DNA of 64,000 bases from Sphingopyxis sp. LK2115. GTDB taxonomy: Bacteria; Pseudomonadota; Alphaproteobacteria; Sphingomonadales; Sphingomonadaceae. Each line of letters opens with the position of its first letter. Position 1 is the stretch's first letter. Positions 54,692-64,000 of this stretch are shown in pieces. The position numbers and the translations under genes are program-made. The notes under the pieces are model-generated. The model saw only the letters and a program-made list of their open reading frames with translations, was not told where the DNA came from and made no database searches. The stretch is taken from NCBI RefSeq assembly GCF_014595975.1, contig NZ_JABWGQ010000039.1, positions 1-64,000 on the forward strand, written 5' to 3'.

Positions 54692-54979
54692 ATGCAATTT
54701 CGTCCGCTGCACGACCGTGTGCTCGTTCGCCGCATCGAAGCCGAGGAAAAGACGGCCGGCGGCATCATCATCCCCGACACCGCCAAGGAAAAGCCGCAGG
54801 AAGGTGAAGTTGTCTCGGTCGGCACCGGCGCCCGCGCCGACGACGGCAAGGTGACGCCGCTCGACGTCAAGGCCGGCGACCGTATCCTGTTCGGCAAATG
54901 GTCGGGCACCGAAGTCAAGGTCGACGGCGAAGAGCTGCTGATCATGAAGGAATCGGACATCCTCGGCGTCATCGCCTGA
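54692..54979 (+). CDS. groES: Co-chaperonin GroES
   Basis: 95-residue co-chaperonin that caps the GroEL ring. It starts [20 protein letters not shown], has the mobile loop [19 protein letters not shown] and ends ESDILGVIA, all standard. The ATG at 54692 follows GGAGGG. Controlled by CIRCE/HrcA upstream. The gap to groL (141 bases) is longer than usual and holds a pair of REP-like hairpins. Confidence 0.98.
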   Translation: MQFRPLHDRVLVRRIEAEEKTAGGIIIPDTAKEKPQEGEVVSVGTGARADDGKVTPLDVKAGDRILFGKWSGTEVKVDGEELLIMKESDILGVIA

Positions 54980-54987
54980 TGTTTCCG

Positions 54988-55010
54988 TCGTCCCGGCGAA
55001 AGCCGGGACC
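54988..55010. repeat. REP-like palindrome, copy 3
   Basis: GTCGTCCCGGC-GAAA-GCCGGGAC: eight-base perfect stem closed by a GAAA tetraloop, between groES and groL. It faces the opposite way to copy 4 at 55047-55069. Confidence 0.7.
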
Positions 55011-55046
55011 GCTACCGGCCTTGAACGCGGTTCGAGGTCCAGAACG

Positions 55047-55069
55047 ATCCCGGTTTTTGCCGGGATGAC
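55047..55069. repeat. REP-like palindrome, copy 4
   Basis: ATCCCGG-TTTTTG-CCGGGATGAC, the inverted partner of copy 3, making a paired (BIME-like) arrangement inside the groES-groL transcript. Two consecutive stems here could tune the ratio of the two chaperonin proteins. Confidence 0.68.
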
Positions 55070-55081
55070 GATCTTGAGTGA

Positions 55082-56764
<1,683 letters not shown>

Positions 56765-56803
56765 TCGTCCACGACCGTTTTGGCGCTCAGCCAACAGGAA
56801 ATG

Positions 56804-56833
56804 GGGCCGGAGGAGCAATCCTCCGGCCCTTTT
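56804..56833 (+). terminator. Rho-independent terminator of groESL
   Basis: Perfect eleven-base stem GGGCCGGAGGA (56804-56814) with TCCTCCGGCCC (56819-56829), a four-base loop and a TTTT run at 56830-56833, 40 bases after the groL stop. Confidence 0.93.
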
Positions 56834-56916
56834 CGTCATCATGGGGCCCGTGCCCCGGCAGGGGCGTGGCCGTTCCGTCATTGCCTGTTCAGGCCAAGCC
56901 GCATAGCCAGACGGGG

Positions 56917-57687
56917 ATGATGTTCGTTGTCGCCATCGCGCTTGCGCTGTTCGCCGATCCGCCGGCCGAGGCCACCCCGCCGCCGTCGGTCGAACGCTGT
57001 GGCTACCGCATCATCCAATCGCTTCCGCACGACCCGTCATCCTTCACCCAGGGCCTGTTCTGGCACGACGGGCATCTGTACGAAGCGACGGGGCAGTATG
57101 GCCGGTCGCGCGTCGCTCGGCTCGACCTCCAGACAGGCAGGGCGCTCGCGGAAACGCCGTTGCCGCCCGACCAGTTCGGCGAAGGCATCACCCGCTGGGG
57201 CGACCAGATTATCGGCGTGACGTGGAAAAGCGGCATCGGCCACCGCTGGCGGATCAAGGATCTGAAGCCGCTTGGCACCTTCCGCTATGCGGGCGAGGGG
57301 TGGGGGGTGACGATGGTCGGCGACGATCTGGTGCTCAGCGACGGAACGCCGCAGCTGCGCTTTCTGGACCCGACGACGATGGCCGAACGGCGCCGCGTCA
57401 CCGTGCGCTTGGCCGGGCGGCCGGTCGCGATGATCAACGAGCTGGAGACGATCGACAATCAGGTCTGGGCGAATATCTGGATGACCGATTTCATCGTCCG
57501 TATCGACCCTGTGAGCGGCGACGTCGCCGCACTCGTCGACCTGTCGGGGCTGAAGGACGACGCCGGGGTGCGGGGCACCGACAGCGTGCTCAACGGCATC
57601 GCCTGGGACGCCAGGGCAAAGCGGCTCTTCGTCACCGGCAAATACTGGCCGAAGCTTTACGAAATCGCGCTTGCCGATTGCCGCTAG
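56917..57687 (+). CDS. Glutaminyl-peptide cyclotransferase (plant-type five-bladed propeller)
   Basis: 256-residue protein with an N-terminal hydrophobic signal (MMFVVAIALALFADPPAEA) and the glutamine-cyclotransferase propeller: LPHDPSSFTQGLFWHDGHLYEATGQYGRS, GEGWGVTMVGDDLVLSDG, INELETIDNQVWANIWMTD and LNGIAWDARAKRLFVTGKYWP. It converts N-terminal Gln of exported peptides to pyroglutamate. Start uncertain: ATG codons at 56917 and 56920 best fit the signal peptide, and a GTG at 56866 would add 17 residues. It follows the groL terminator and has its own promoter, not identified. Confidence 0.86.
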   Translation: MMFVVAIALALFADPPAEATPPPSVERCGYRIIQSLPHDPSSFTQGLFWHDGHLYEATGQYGRSRVARLDLQTGRALAETPLPPDQFGEGITRWGDQIIGVTWKSGIGHRWRIKDLKPLGTFRYAGEGWGVTMVGDDLVLSDGTPQLRFLDPTTMAERRRVTVRLAGRPVAMINELETIDNQVWANIWMTDFIVRIDPVSGDVAALVDLSGLKDDAGVRGTDSVLNGIAWDARAKRLFVTGKYWPKLYEIALADCR

Positions 57688-57717
57688 AACGGCGAGCGTT
57701 TTACCGGAGCCATTTTC

Positions 57718-57733
57718 CGCTCGACACGAACGG
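57718..57733. repeat. Dispersed 16-mer, copy 2
   Basis: CGCTCGACACGAACGG, identical to 52013-52028, in the gap between convergent genes. Confidence 0.5.
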
Positions 57734-57766
57734 AATCGAAGCGTTGCCGATCTGGCGCACGACGCT

Positions 57767-58444
57767 CTAGCTGCGGAGCGCCGCCTCCATCCGCGCCGCG
57801 GCGGCATCATAGGCGCGCGCTTTCAACCCCGCGGTCACTGCGGCAGGAGCCCGGTCGGGATGGCCGCCGACGAAGGGCGGCGCGGGATCATATTCGATGG
57901 CAAGCTGAATCGCCTGCGCCACCGCGGCGCCCTTCATCCGGCCAATCAGCGTCAGCGCGAAATCGAGTCCCGACGTAACGCCGCCACTCGTTACGATTTT
58001 TCCATCCTCGACGACACGGCCGGGTTGATGCGCGGCGCCGACGAGCGGCAACAAATGGGTATAGGCCCAATGCGTCGTCGCGCGCTTGCCCGCCAGCAGC
58101 CCTGCACGCCCAAGCAGGAAAGCGCCGGTGCAGACGCTTGTGACCCAGGCGGCGCCTGCGGCCTGGCGGGCGATGAAATCGATCGTCGCGGCGTCGCCCA
58201 GCGCCTCGGCCACGCCATGGCCCCCCGGCACGCACAGGATGTCGGCCTGCGGCGCGGAGGCGAAATCATGCGTCGGCACGATGGCAAAGCCGCTGTCGGT
58301 CGCAAGGGGCGCGAGCGTAGCGGCGGCGCCTGCGACCACTGCCCCCGGCATCCGGCTGAGCGCCTGCGCGGGCGCGGTAAAATCGAGTTGGGTGACGCCG
58401 GGAAAGAGCAGGAAGATGATGGTGGTGGTGGAATTGCCGGTCAT
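57767..58444 (-). CDS. DJ-1/PfpI-family protein, isonitrile-hydratase-like
   Basis: 225-residue class I glutamine-amidotransferase-like protein. Nucleophile elbow cysteine Cys105 in TSVCTGAFLLGRAGLLAGKRATTHW, with acidic Asp21 (QLDFTAP) and Glu80 (GHGVAEAL) at positions matching the isonitrile hydratase group. That enzyme hydrates isonitriles to N-formamides. No AraC-type DNA-binding domain is attached, so it is not one of the related regulators. It stands alone, convergent to the cyclotransferase gene. Confidence 0.82.
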   Translation of the reverse strand: MTGNSTTTIIFLLFPGVTQLDFTAPAQALSRMPGAVVAGAAATLAPLATDSGFAIVPTHDFASAPQADILCVPGGHGVAEALGDAATIDFIARQAAGAAWVTSVCTGAFLLGRAGLLAGKRATTHWAYTHLLPLVGAAHQPGRVVEDGKIVTSGGVTSGLDFALTLIGRMKGAAVAQAIQLAIEYDPAPPFVGGHPDRAPAAVTAGLKARAYDAAAARMEAALRS

Positions 58445-58587
58445 CGGATGGTCCTTTGCCTATCGTGGGTCATCCAGGCGCGCGCCTTGAGGCCAAGCGC
58501 GCCTGCTTTGCCGCGCGATGGAACACCATCTGCAAGCGCCCGTTGCGGAGTTTCCAAGCTTGGCGCGGTGACACGGCGGCAAGAAGT

Positions 58588-58788
58588 CTATTTGACGGCG
58601 CCGGTCTGGTCCGCCTGCTCCCCCGCGTCACCGCGGTCGCGGCTTTCGAGCATCGCCGCGGCATCGTCGAGCGCCCTGGCTTCGCTGACGGTCACCCCGC
58701 CGGGTCCGGGTTCATTCTCGGTGCGGCTGCAACCGGGGCCGAGGCTGGCCAAGGCCAGGGCCATGACGCTCATCGCTTTTTTCCTCAT
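58588..58788 (-). CDS. Small exported/lipoprotein-like protein
   Basis: 66-residue protein of unknown function. N-terminal MRKKAMSVMALALASLGPGC looks like a signal peptide ending in Cys20, but Gly-Pro-Gly before the cysteine is a poor lipobox. The mature part is charged (SEARALDDAAAMLESRDRGD). A good GGAG site precedes the ATG at 58788, which supports translation. It lies 15 bases past the terminator of the following lipoprotein gene. Confidence 0.6.
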   Translation of the reverse strand: MRKKAMSVMALALASLGPGCSRTENEPGPGGVTVSEARALDDAAAMLESRDRGDAGEQADQTGAVK

Positions 58789-58803
58789 CGCTCTGCTCCC
58801 ATG

Positions 58804-58837
58804 AAAAAGGGCTCCACCCTTGCCGAGTGGAGCCCCA
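58804..58837 (-). terminator. Rho-independent terminator of the Ala-rich lipoprotein gene
   Basis: On the minus strand, GGGCTCCAC (58827-58835 complement) pairs with GTGGAGCCC (58809-58817 complement) in a nine-base stem followed by TTTTT (58804-58808). It lies 27 bases past the stop of the gene at 58864-59160. The tract runs up to the next gene's leader. Confidence 0.88.
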
Positions 58838-58863
58838 TATCAGCCCGAAGGCGAAGCGGCGAC

Positions 58864-59160
58864 TTATTGCTTGTCGTTGGCTTCGGCCTTGGCGGTTTCT
58901 TCGGCAATCTTGTCGCCGGCTGCTTCGGCTGCATCGCCGGCGGCGTTCACCGTGCCTTCGATGGCGTTGCCGGCATCGTCGGCGGCTTCGGCGGTCGCGG
59001 CAGCGGCGTCGGCGGCGCCTTCGGCCATCGCGTCACCCGCGGCTTCGACATCTTCACCCGCCGAAGCGGCGGTGTCGGCGGCGGCGTCCTGGGTCTGTTC
59101 CGAGCAGGCGGCGAGGCTGAAGGCCGCGGCGGCCATCGAAGCGATAATCATCTTGCGCAT
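58864..59160 (-). CDS. Ala/Asp/Glu-rich small lipoprotein A
   Basis: 98-residue lipoprotein: signal peptide with lipobox SLAAC (Cys19), then an extremely low-complexity mature chain of Ala with Asp, Glu and Thr spaced as in amphipathic helices (AADTAASAGEDVEAAGDAMAEG... AAEAAGDKIAEET). It lacks aromatic residues. Such chains resemble intrinsically disordered or LEA-like stress proteins, an inference only. It has AAGGAAA before the ATG at 59160 and its own terminator at 58804-58837. The gene at 59343-59669 encodes a clear paralogue. Confidence 0.8.
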   Translation of the reverse strand: MRKMIIASMAAAAFSLAACSEQTQDAAADTAASAGEDVEAAGDAMAEGAADAAAATAEAADDAGNAIEGTVNAAGDAAEAAGDKIAEETAKAEANDKQ

Positions 59161-59280
59161 GGGTTTCCTTTCGAATGCAATGGCCACCGGGGCCATGGGG
59201 TGAGACCTAACGACCGTTCCGCAGCTTGGCAACCACGCTGCTTAACGGTGCAACAGCCGCGACATGGCCTGAATGAATAA

Positions 59281-59310
59281 GGGGGATCGTCGGCAAGCCG
59301 ACAACCCCCC
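59281..59310 (-). terminator. Probable terminator of lipoprotein B
   Basis: On the minus strand GGGGGTTGTCGGC-TTG-CCGACGATCCCCC forms a long stem with one mismatch region, followed by TTATTC. It lies 33 bases past the stop of the gene at 59343-59669. The T-tract is weak. Confidence 0.65.
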
Positions 59311-59342
59311 TTCGTTAACAGGCCGATAAAGCCGGAAAGAAA

Positions 59343-59669
59343 TTACTTCTTGGCTTCTTCCATCGCGCCCTTGGCGGCGTCGGTGGCTTCCTTGGCCGCG
59401 TCGGCCGCTTCGGCAGCCTTGTCGGCAGCCGTGGCGGCGTCACCAGCAGCGGCGGCATCGCCGGCGGCATCGGCGGCGGCAGCGGCGTCGCCCGCAGCGG
59501 CGGTCGCGTCGGCAGCGCCTTCGGCCGCTTCCATCGCGCCGTCTGCCGCGCCTTCGACGGTCGCGGCGGCGTCATCGGTGGCAGCTGCGTCGTCGGCAGC
59601 CTTTTCGGCGCAGGCGGCAAGGCCGAGCGAAGCGGCAAGGACGAGCGACAGCGTGATCGATTTCTTCAT
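59343..59669 (-). CDS. Ala-rich small lipoprotein B
   Basis: 108-residue lipoprotein: signal with lipobox GLAAC (Cys20), then over sixty percent alanine in the mature chain with regularly spaced Asp/Glu and, near the end, Lys (AADKAAEAADAAKEATDAAK). The repeat period of about three to four residues suits a long amphipathic helix or coiled coil. Paralogous to the gene at 58864-59160 but with its own transcription unit. It could form a rod linking the outer membrane to peptidoglycan, like Lpp, or be a stress-protectant; neither is shown. Confidence 0.8.
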   Translation of the reverse strand: MKKSITLSLVLAASLGLAACAEKAADDAAATDDAAATVEGAADGAMEAAEGAADATAAAGDAAAAADAAGDAAAAGDAATAADKAAEAADAAKEATDAAKGAMEEAKK

Positions 59670-59861
59670 GTGGGAATACCCCTCTCAATTGAACTGACCG
59701 ACCGGCACAGGAACGGATCGATCCCGAATATTGCCAATCGCGCGCAGAATTACCGCCTCGCTGAAATGGGTGCAATGGCCTTTTTGCCTCGTTCCCCGCC
59801 TTTCATCCCAATCGGCCGATGGGCTGCGCCCGCACCGCGGAAATCGCGGGATGCGACTTGG

Positions 59862-59890
59862 TTGACCAGATATAAAGAAAGCTTTATATG
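59862..59890 (+). promoter_or_regulatory. Promoter of the arsR-metF-metH operon with embedded palindrome
   Basis: TTGACC -35 at 59862-59867, 17-base spacer and TATATG -10 at 59885-59890. An inverted repeat ATATAAAG-N4-CTTTATAT (59870-59889) covers the spacer and most of the -10, an ideal place for a repressor. Expected transcription start is near 59896, two bases before the ATG, so the mRNA would be almost leaderless. Confidence 0.75.
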
Positions 59891-59897
59891 ACACTCC

Positions 59898-60884
59898 ATG
59901 AGCGAGCTGATCGACATTTTCCGTGCCCTGGCCGACCCGACCCGCCTGCGAGTCGTCGCGCTGCTGCGCGAGATGGAACTGGCGATCGGCGAACTGGCGG
60001 TCGTGCTCGACCAGAGCCAGCCGCGCGTTTCGCGCCACGTCCGTATCCTCGTCGAAGCCGGGATCGTCGAGCGGCGACGCGAGGGGAGCTGGGTCTTCTT
60101 GCGGATCGTCAGCGAAGGGCCCGTTGCCGAAGTGATCGCGCAAGCCGATAACTGGCCTTTTTCGCCGCGCGAGAGGCGCGTGATCGCGCACGATGCGCGG
60201 CGTTTGGCGGCGGTCCGCGCCGAGCGCGCGGCGGCGGCCGAACGTTATTTTGCGGAACATGCCGCCGAATGGGATGCGATCCGGTCGCGCCATGTCGCCG
60301 AAAGCGAGGTCGAGGCGGCGATGCTGGCGATGATGCACAACCGTCGCCTGGGCCACCTGCTCGACATCGGGACGGGAACCGGGCGGATGGCGGAGATTTT
60401 CGCGCCGACCGCGCGCCGCATCACCGCGCTCGATCGCAGTCCCGAAATGCTGCGCATCGCACGCGCCAAGCTCGAACGACAGTCGGTTCCGGTCGACCTG
60501 CTTCAGGGCGATTTTCTGGAATTGCCTGTGGCTGACGCGAGTATCGACAGCATCGTCATTCACCAGGCGCTGCATTTTGCGCACGAACCCGATCGCGTGA
60601 TCGCCGAGGCCAGCCGGGTGCTGCGCGGCGGGGGCCATTTGCTGATCGTCGATTTCGCACCGCATGAGGATGAGGAATTGCGCACCCTTGCCGCGCACGC
60701 GCGCCTTGGCTTTTCGGACGCGCAGATCCGCGGCTGGTTTGCTTCGGCGGGCTTGCTGCTCGAAACCACGCAGACGCTCGAAGGCGGGACGCTCGCCGTC
60801 AAGCTGTGGCTGGGCCGCCGCCGGAGCGATCAGGATCACCCCCCCGTCAGCGATGGCAAACAAAGTAAAAGGCTCGCCGCATGA
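59898..60884 (+). CDS. ArsR-family regulator fused to a SAM-dependent methyltransferase
   Basis: 328-residue fusion. Residues about 1-90 are an ArsR winged helix (IFRALADPTRLRVVALLREMELAIGELAVVLDQSQPRVSRHVRILVEAGIV) without a visible metal-binding CxC pair. Residues about 145-300 are a class I methyltransferase with SAM motif LLDIGTGTGRMAEIFA and ALDRSPEMLRIARAK. Heading metF and metH, it most likely senses SAM or SAH to control methionine synthesis; SahR-type ArsR regulators are known to control such genes. Whether the methyltransferase half is catalytic or a sensor is open. It overlaps metF by four bases, and a palindrome eight bases upstream of the ATG suggests autorepression. Confidence 0.88.
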   Translation: MSELIDIFRALADPTRLRVVALLREMELAIGELAVVLDQSQPRVSRHVRILVEAGIVERRREGSWVFLRIVSEGPVAEVIAQADNWPFSPRERRVIAHDARRLAAVRAERAAAAERYFAEHAAEWDAIRSRHVAESEVEAAMLAMMHNRRLGHLLDIGTGTGRMAEIFAPTARRITALDRSPEMLRIARAKLERQSVPVDLLQGDFLELPVADASIDSIVIHQALHFAHEPDRVIAEASRVLRGGGHLLIVDFAPHEDEELRTLAAHARLGFSDAQIRGWFASAGLLLETTQTLEGGTLAVKLWLGRRRSDQDHPPVSDGKQSKRLAA

Positions 60885-61819
60885 CCTCGACCCTCGACGC
60901 GCTGGCAGAGGCGCGCCGCGCCGCGGCGTCGCCGCTTTTTGCCAATCTGGACGGTGATGTCGGCGTCAGCTTCGAGTTTTTCCCGCCAAAATCGGCGAAG
61001 ATGGAGGCGCAGCTGTGGGAAACGTTCCGCACGCTCGAACCGCTTGGCCCCAGCTTTGTGTCGGTCACCTATGGCGCCGGCGGATCGACGCGCGAGCGCA
61101 CCCATGCGACGGTCGCGCGCATCGCGGCGGAAAGCCGCGTTCCGCCCGCGGCGCACCTGACCTGCGTTGACGCGTCGCGCGCCGAGATCAATGCTGTCGC
61201 GCGCGCCTATTGGGATGCGGGCGTCCGCCATGTCGTCGCGCTGCGCGGCGACATGCCAGGCGGCGAGCCTTACCGCCCACACCCCGATGGCTATGCCAAT
61301 GCGGTCGAGCTTGTCGCCGGGTTGAAGGCGATTGCGCCGTTCGACATCTCGGTCGCCGCCTATCCCGAAGTGCATCCCGACGCCGACTGTCCGCAGGCCG
61401 ACCTCGACAATCTGAAGCGCAAGCTCGACGCGGGCGCTAACCGCGCGATCACGCAATTCTTCTTTTCGCCCGACAGTTATTTGCGTTTTCGCGACAATGC
61501 GGCGGCGGCGGGTATCGACGCGCCGATCATCCCCGGCATCCTGCCCGTTTCGAACGTATCGCAAACGCGGCGGATGGCCGACATGTGCGGCACCGCGATC
61601 CCGGCGTGGATGGTGTCGCTGTTCGACGGGCTTGACGACCATCCCGCGGCGCGACAGCTTGTCGCGGCGACGATTGCCGCCGAAATGTGCCGCCGCCTCT
61701 ATGCGGGCGGCGTGCGCGATTTTCATTTCTACACGCTCAACCGCGCCGAGCTCAGCTACGCCATCTGCCACTTGCTGGGGCTGCGGCCGGTATCGACCCG
61801 AAAGGATCAGGCAGCATGA
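60881..61819 (+). CDS. metF: 5,10-methylenetetrahydrofolate reductase
   Basis: 312-residue flavoenzyme reducing methylene-THF to methyl-THF, the methyl donor for MetH encoded next. Signatures are VSFEFFPPKSAKMEAQLW (catalytic Glu), SVTYGAGGSTRERT, AHLTCVDASRAEI, VALRGDMPG, AAYPEVHPDA and ITQFFFSPDSYLRF. Overlaps the regulator gene upstream (ATGA) and the homocysteine methyltransferase gene downstream (ATGA), so the operon is translationally coupled. Confidence 0.97.
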   Translation: MTSTLDALAEARRAAASPLFANLDGDVGVSFEFFPPKSAKMEAQLWETFRTLEPLGPSFVSVTYGAGGSTRERTHATVARIAAESRVPPAAHLTCVDASRAEINAVARAYWDAGVRHVVALRGDMPGGEPYRPHPDGYANAVELVAGLKAIAPFDISVAAYPEVHPDADCPQADLDNLKRKLDAGANRAITQFFFSPDSYLRFRDNAAAAGIDAPIIPGILPVSNVSQTRRMADMCGTAIPAWMVSLFDGLDDHPAARQLVAATIAAEMCRRLYAGGVRDFHFYTLNRAELSYAICHLLGLRPVSTRKDQAA

Positions 61820-62865
61820 CCAGCGCAAGAGAAGCTCTCGCCGCCGCGGCAAAGCAACGCATCCTGCTCACCGACGGCGGCTGGGGCACGCAGATCCAGA
61901 ACCGCAAGCTGGACGAAAGCGATTATGCCGGGTCGCTGGGGCTGAGCCATGACCAGAAGGGTAATAACGACATCCTCGCGCTGACGCGGCAGGATGTGGT
62001 CACCGCGATCGGCGAGGCCTATCTCGCGGCGGGGTCCGACATCGTATCGACCAACACCTTCAGCGCCAATCGCATCAGCCAGGCCGACTATGGCGCCGAG
62101 GCGCTGGTCGCGGACATCAACCGTGAAAGCGCCCGACTGGCGCGCGAGGCCGCCGACAGATTTGCGGCGCTCGACGGCCGCCGTCGCTTCGTTGCCGGCG
62201 CCGTGGGACCGACGAACAAGACGCTGTCGCTGTCGCCCGACGTCAACAATCCCGGCTTTCGCGAGATTGATTTCGACGAACTGAAGGACGTCTATCTGGA
62301 ACAGGTGGTCGCGCTTGCCCAGGGCGGCGCCGATTTCATCCTGATCGAAACCATCTTTGACACGCTCAATGCCAAGGCCGGGATTGCCGCAACGTTCGAA
62401 GCCGAAGCGAAGGTCGGGCGCGAACTGCCATTGATGATTTCGATGACGCTGACCGACCTCAGCGGCCGCAATCTGTCGGGGCATACGGTCGAGGCGTTCT
62501 GGTATGCCGTCCGTCATGCAAAGCCGTTGACGATCGGCCTCAACTGTTCGTTCGGCGCGGCGCAACTGCGTCCGCATGTAAAGGTCTTGTCCGATCTGGC
62601 CGATGCGCTGGTGATGGTTTATCCGAACGCGGGCCTTCCCAACGAACTCGGCCAATATGACGAGCTGCCCGAAACGACCGCGGGCCTGGTGCGCGAATGG
62701 GCCGAACGCGGGCAGGTGAACATCCTTGGCGGCTGTTGCGGTTCGACGCCTGAGCATATTGCGGCGATGGCCAGGGCGATCGAAGGATTGGCGCCGCGAC
62801 AGCTTCCCGACGTGCCGGTGCGCACACGCCTTGCGGGGCTGGAGCCATTCACGATGGCGGCGTGA
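61816..62865 (+). CDS. metH: Methionine synthase, homocysteine-binding module (separate gene)
   Basis: 349-residue homocysteine S-methyltransferase domain equal to the first module of cobalamin-dependent MetH. The zinc-binding cysteines are Cys244 (GLNCSFG), Cys307 and Cys308 (LGGCCGSTP), all present. It begins [13 protein letters not shown] and includes [13 protein letters not shown] and [11 protein letters not shown]. The protein ends after this domain; the remaining modules follow in a separate gene 151 bases later. It overlaps metF by four bases. Two-gene MetH is seen in sphingomonads and should still assemble with B12. Confidence 0.93.
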   Translation: MTSAREALAAAAKQRILLTDGGWGTQIQNRKLDESDYAGSLGLSHDQKGNNDILALTRQDVVTAIGEAYLAAGSDIVSTNTFSANRISQADYGAEALVADINRESARLAREAADRFAALDGRRRFVAGAVGPTNKTLSLSPDVNNPGFREIDFDELKDVYLEQVVALAQGGADFILIETIFDTLNAKAGIAATFEAEAKVGRELPLMISMTLTDLSGRNLSGHTVEAFWYAVRHAKPLTIGLNCSFGAAQLRPHVKVLSDLADALVMVYPNAGLPNELGQYDELPETTAGLVREWAERGQVNILGGCCGSTPEHIAAMARAIEGLAPRQLPDVPVRTRLAGLEPFTMAA

Positions 62866-62870
62866 TTTAG

Positions 62871-62892
62871 CCCCTCCCTTTAAGGGGAGGGG
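62871..62892. repeat. Short GC palindrome, CCCCTCCC family, copy 3
   Basis: CCCCTCCC-TTTAAG-GGGAGGGG with eight-base arms, five bases after the stop of the first metH gene. It resembles 42023-42043 and 53000-53020. Within the split-MetH transcript it could separate translation of the two halves. Confidence 0.55.
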
Positions 62893-63016
62893 CGGTGAGA
62901 CCTGGCCCGCGCCAACCGGGCCTTTGGTCGAGCGGGGCGGGGCCATCGGCCTTGCGCAACCTCGACAGCCCCATCCCAACCCCTCGCCGGAAATCGAGGG
63001 GCATCAGAAGAAGACG

Positions 63017-64000
63017 ATGACCGAAACCCTGTCCTCCTCCACCTTCGTCAACATCGGCGAACGCACCAATGTCACCGGTTCGGCCGCGTTCAAGCGGATG
63101 ATCCTGGCGGGCGATTATGCGGCAGCGGTCGAGGTCGCGCGCCAGCAGGTCGAAAATGGCGCGCAGGTCATCGACGTCAATATGGACGAAGGGCTGCTCG
63201 ACGCCGAACATGCGATGACGACCTTTCTGAAGCTCATCGCTGCCGAACCCGACATCGCGCGCGTGCCCGTCATGATCGACAGCTCGAAATGGGAGGTGAT
63301 CGAGGCCGGGCTCAAATGTGTCCCCGGCAAACCGATCGTCAATTCGATCAGCATGAAGGAAGGCGAGGCGCAATTCCTCGATCATGCAAGAAAGTGCATG
63401 GCCTATGGCGCCGCGGTCGTCGTCATGGCGTTCGACGAGGTCGGGCAGGCCGACACGAAAGAGCGCAAGGTCGAGATTTGCGAGCGCGCCTACAATCTGC
63501 TCATGACCATCGGTTTCCCGCCAGAGGATATCATCTTCGACCCCAATATCTTTGCGGTCGCGACGGGGATCGAGGAGCATGACAATTATGCCGTCGACTT
63601 CATCGAAGCGGTAAAGGAAATCCGCGTCCGCTGTCCGCACGCGCATTTTTCGGGCGGCCTGTCCAACCTGTCGTTCAGCTTTCGCGGCAACGAGACGGTG
63701 CGCCGCGCGATACACAGCGTCTTTCTCTATCACGCCATCCCGGCGGGACTCGACATGGCCATCGTCAATGCGGGGCAGCTTGACGTTTATGACACGATCG
63801 ACCCCGAATTGCGGAACGCCTGCGAGGATGTCATCCTCAATCGCAAGGTCGGGGGCGAGGCGGAAAGTCCCACCGAACGGCTGATCGCGCTCGCCGAACG
63901 CTATAAGGGCAAGGATGCCGCGCAGGAAAAGGCCGCCGAGGAATGGCGCGGCTGGCCGGTCGCCAAGCGCCTTGAACATGCGCTGGTCAAGGGCATCGAC
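63017..64000 (+). CDS. metH: Methionine synthase, pterin- and B12-binding part (partial at window edge)
   Basis: First 328 residues of the second MetH gene; it is cut by the window end. Starts [21 protein letters not shown], the hallmark of the pterin-binding (methyl-THF) domain, then [65 protein letters not shown] and [13 protein letters not shown]. The B12-binding module would begin near the window edge ([12 protein letters not shown] is its usual lead-in), with the SAM-activation domain beyond. ATG at 63017 precedes the conserved start; no homocysteine domain is attached. Confidence 0.95.
   Translation, partial: MTETLSSSTFVNIGERTNVTGSAAFKRMILAGDYAAAVEVARQQVENGAQVIDVNMDEGLLDAEHAMTTFLKLIAAEPDIARVPVMIDSSKWEVIEAGLKCVPGKPIVNSISMKEGEAQFLDHARKCMAYGAAVVVMAFDEVGQADTKERKVEICERAYNLLMTIGFPPEDIIFDPNIFAVATGIEEHDNYAVDFIEAVKEIRVRCPHAHFSGGLSNLSFSFRGNETVRRAIHSVFLYHAIPAGLDMAIVNAGQLDVYDTIDPELRNACEDVILNRKVGGEAESPTERLIALAERYKGKDAAQEKAAEEWRGWPVAKRLEHALVKGID

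Noticed and set aside
58456..59280. Glycine-rich 274-residue plus-strand frame over the lipoprotein genes
   Set aside because: Complement of alanine-rich codons gives Gly/Arg repeats; the minus-strand genes have ribosome-binding sites, lipoboxes and terminators.
62866..63016. Riboswitch between the two metH genes
   Set aside because: The gap contains only a simple palindrome and GC-rich sequence; no SAM, SAH or cobalamin aptamer motifs are visible.

Overview
The window is GC-rich, gene-dense chromosomal DNA from an alphaproteobacterium of the sphingomonad group, most likely Sphingopyxis or a close relative. The clearest marker is a serine palmitoyltransferase gene (50728-51930) with its own acyl carrier protein, the entry point of bacterial sphingolipid synthesis. 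Three TonB-dependent receptors (plus BtuB-type uptake), a LOV-HTH photoreceptor, a two-gene methionine synthase and a CIRCE-controlled groESL fit the same group. I see no tRNA or rRNA, no CRISPR array, no prophage and no insertion sequence.

Layout. 1-4.4 kb: a secreted fasciclin protein, a DNA photolyase operon divergent from a LOV-HTH blue-light regulator, and a small VOC protein. 4.4-9.4 kb: a vitamin B12 uptake operon (btuB-btuF-btuC-btuD, minus strand) behind a cobalamin riboswitch. 9.6-19.6 kb: a tightly coupled catabolic operon (nitronate-monooxygenase-like flavoprotein, carotenoid/stilbene cleavage oxygenase, acyl-CoA ligase, two thiolases), divergent from a TonB receptor that is followed by an unusual duplicated HxlR-type regulator.

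19.6-40.2 kb: a large glycan-use locus. It holds a sulfatase-family enzyme, GH3, GH144-like, GH2 and GH1 enzymes, an esterase-like hydrolase, an endonuclease/exonuclease/phosphatase-family enzyme, a TonB receptor, a sugar ABC importer, an MFS sugar porter and a LacI regulator. Near-identical palindromes centred on AACCGGTT lie at three control regions of this locus and tie it into one probable LacI regulon. The GH144-like enzyme suggests a beta-1,2-glucan as substrate, possibly a substituted one.

40.4-64 kb: mostly housekeeping genes. These are guaB, an rRNA m5C methyltransferase, a TPR protein, surA-pdxA-rsmA, bioA, a hybrid histidine kinase, spt and acp, a PycTM-like membrane protein, a MATE exporter, groES-groL, a glutaminyl cyclotransferase, a DJ-1/PfpI protein, three small lipoprotein-like genes, and an ArsR-methyltransferase fusion regulator leading a metF-metH operon. 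The second metH gene runs off the right edge.

The pieces connect: B12 imported by the riboswitch-controlled operon is the cofactor of the MetH encoded at the other end of the window. Short dispersed palindromes (a REP-like family and a CCCCTCCC/GGGAGGGG family) sit in several intergenic gaps, including between groES and groL.
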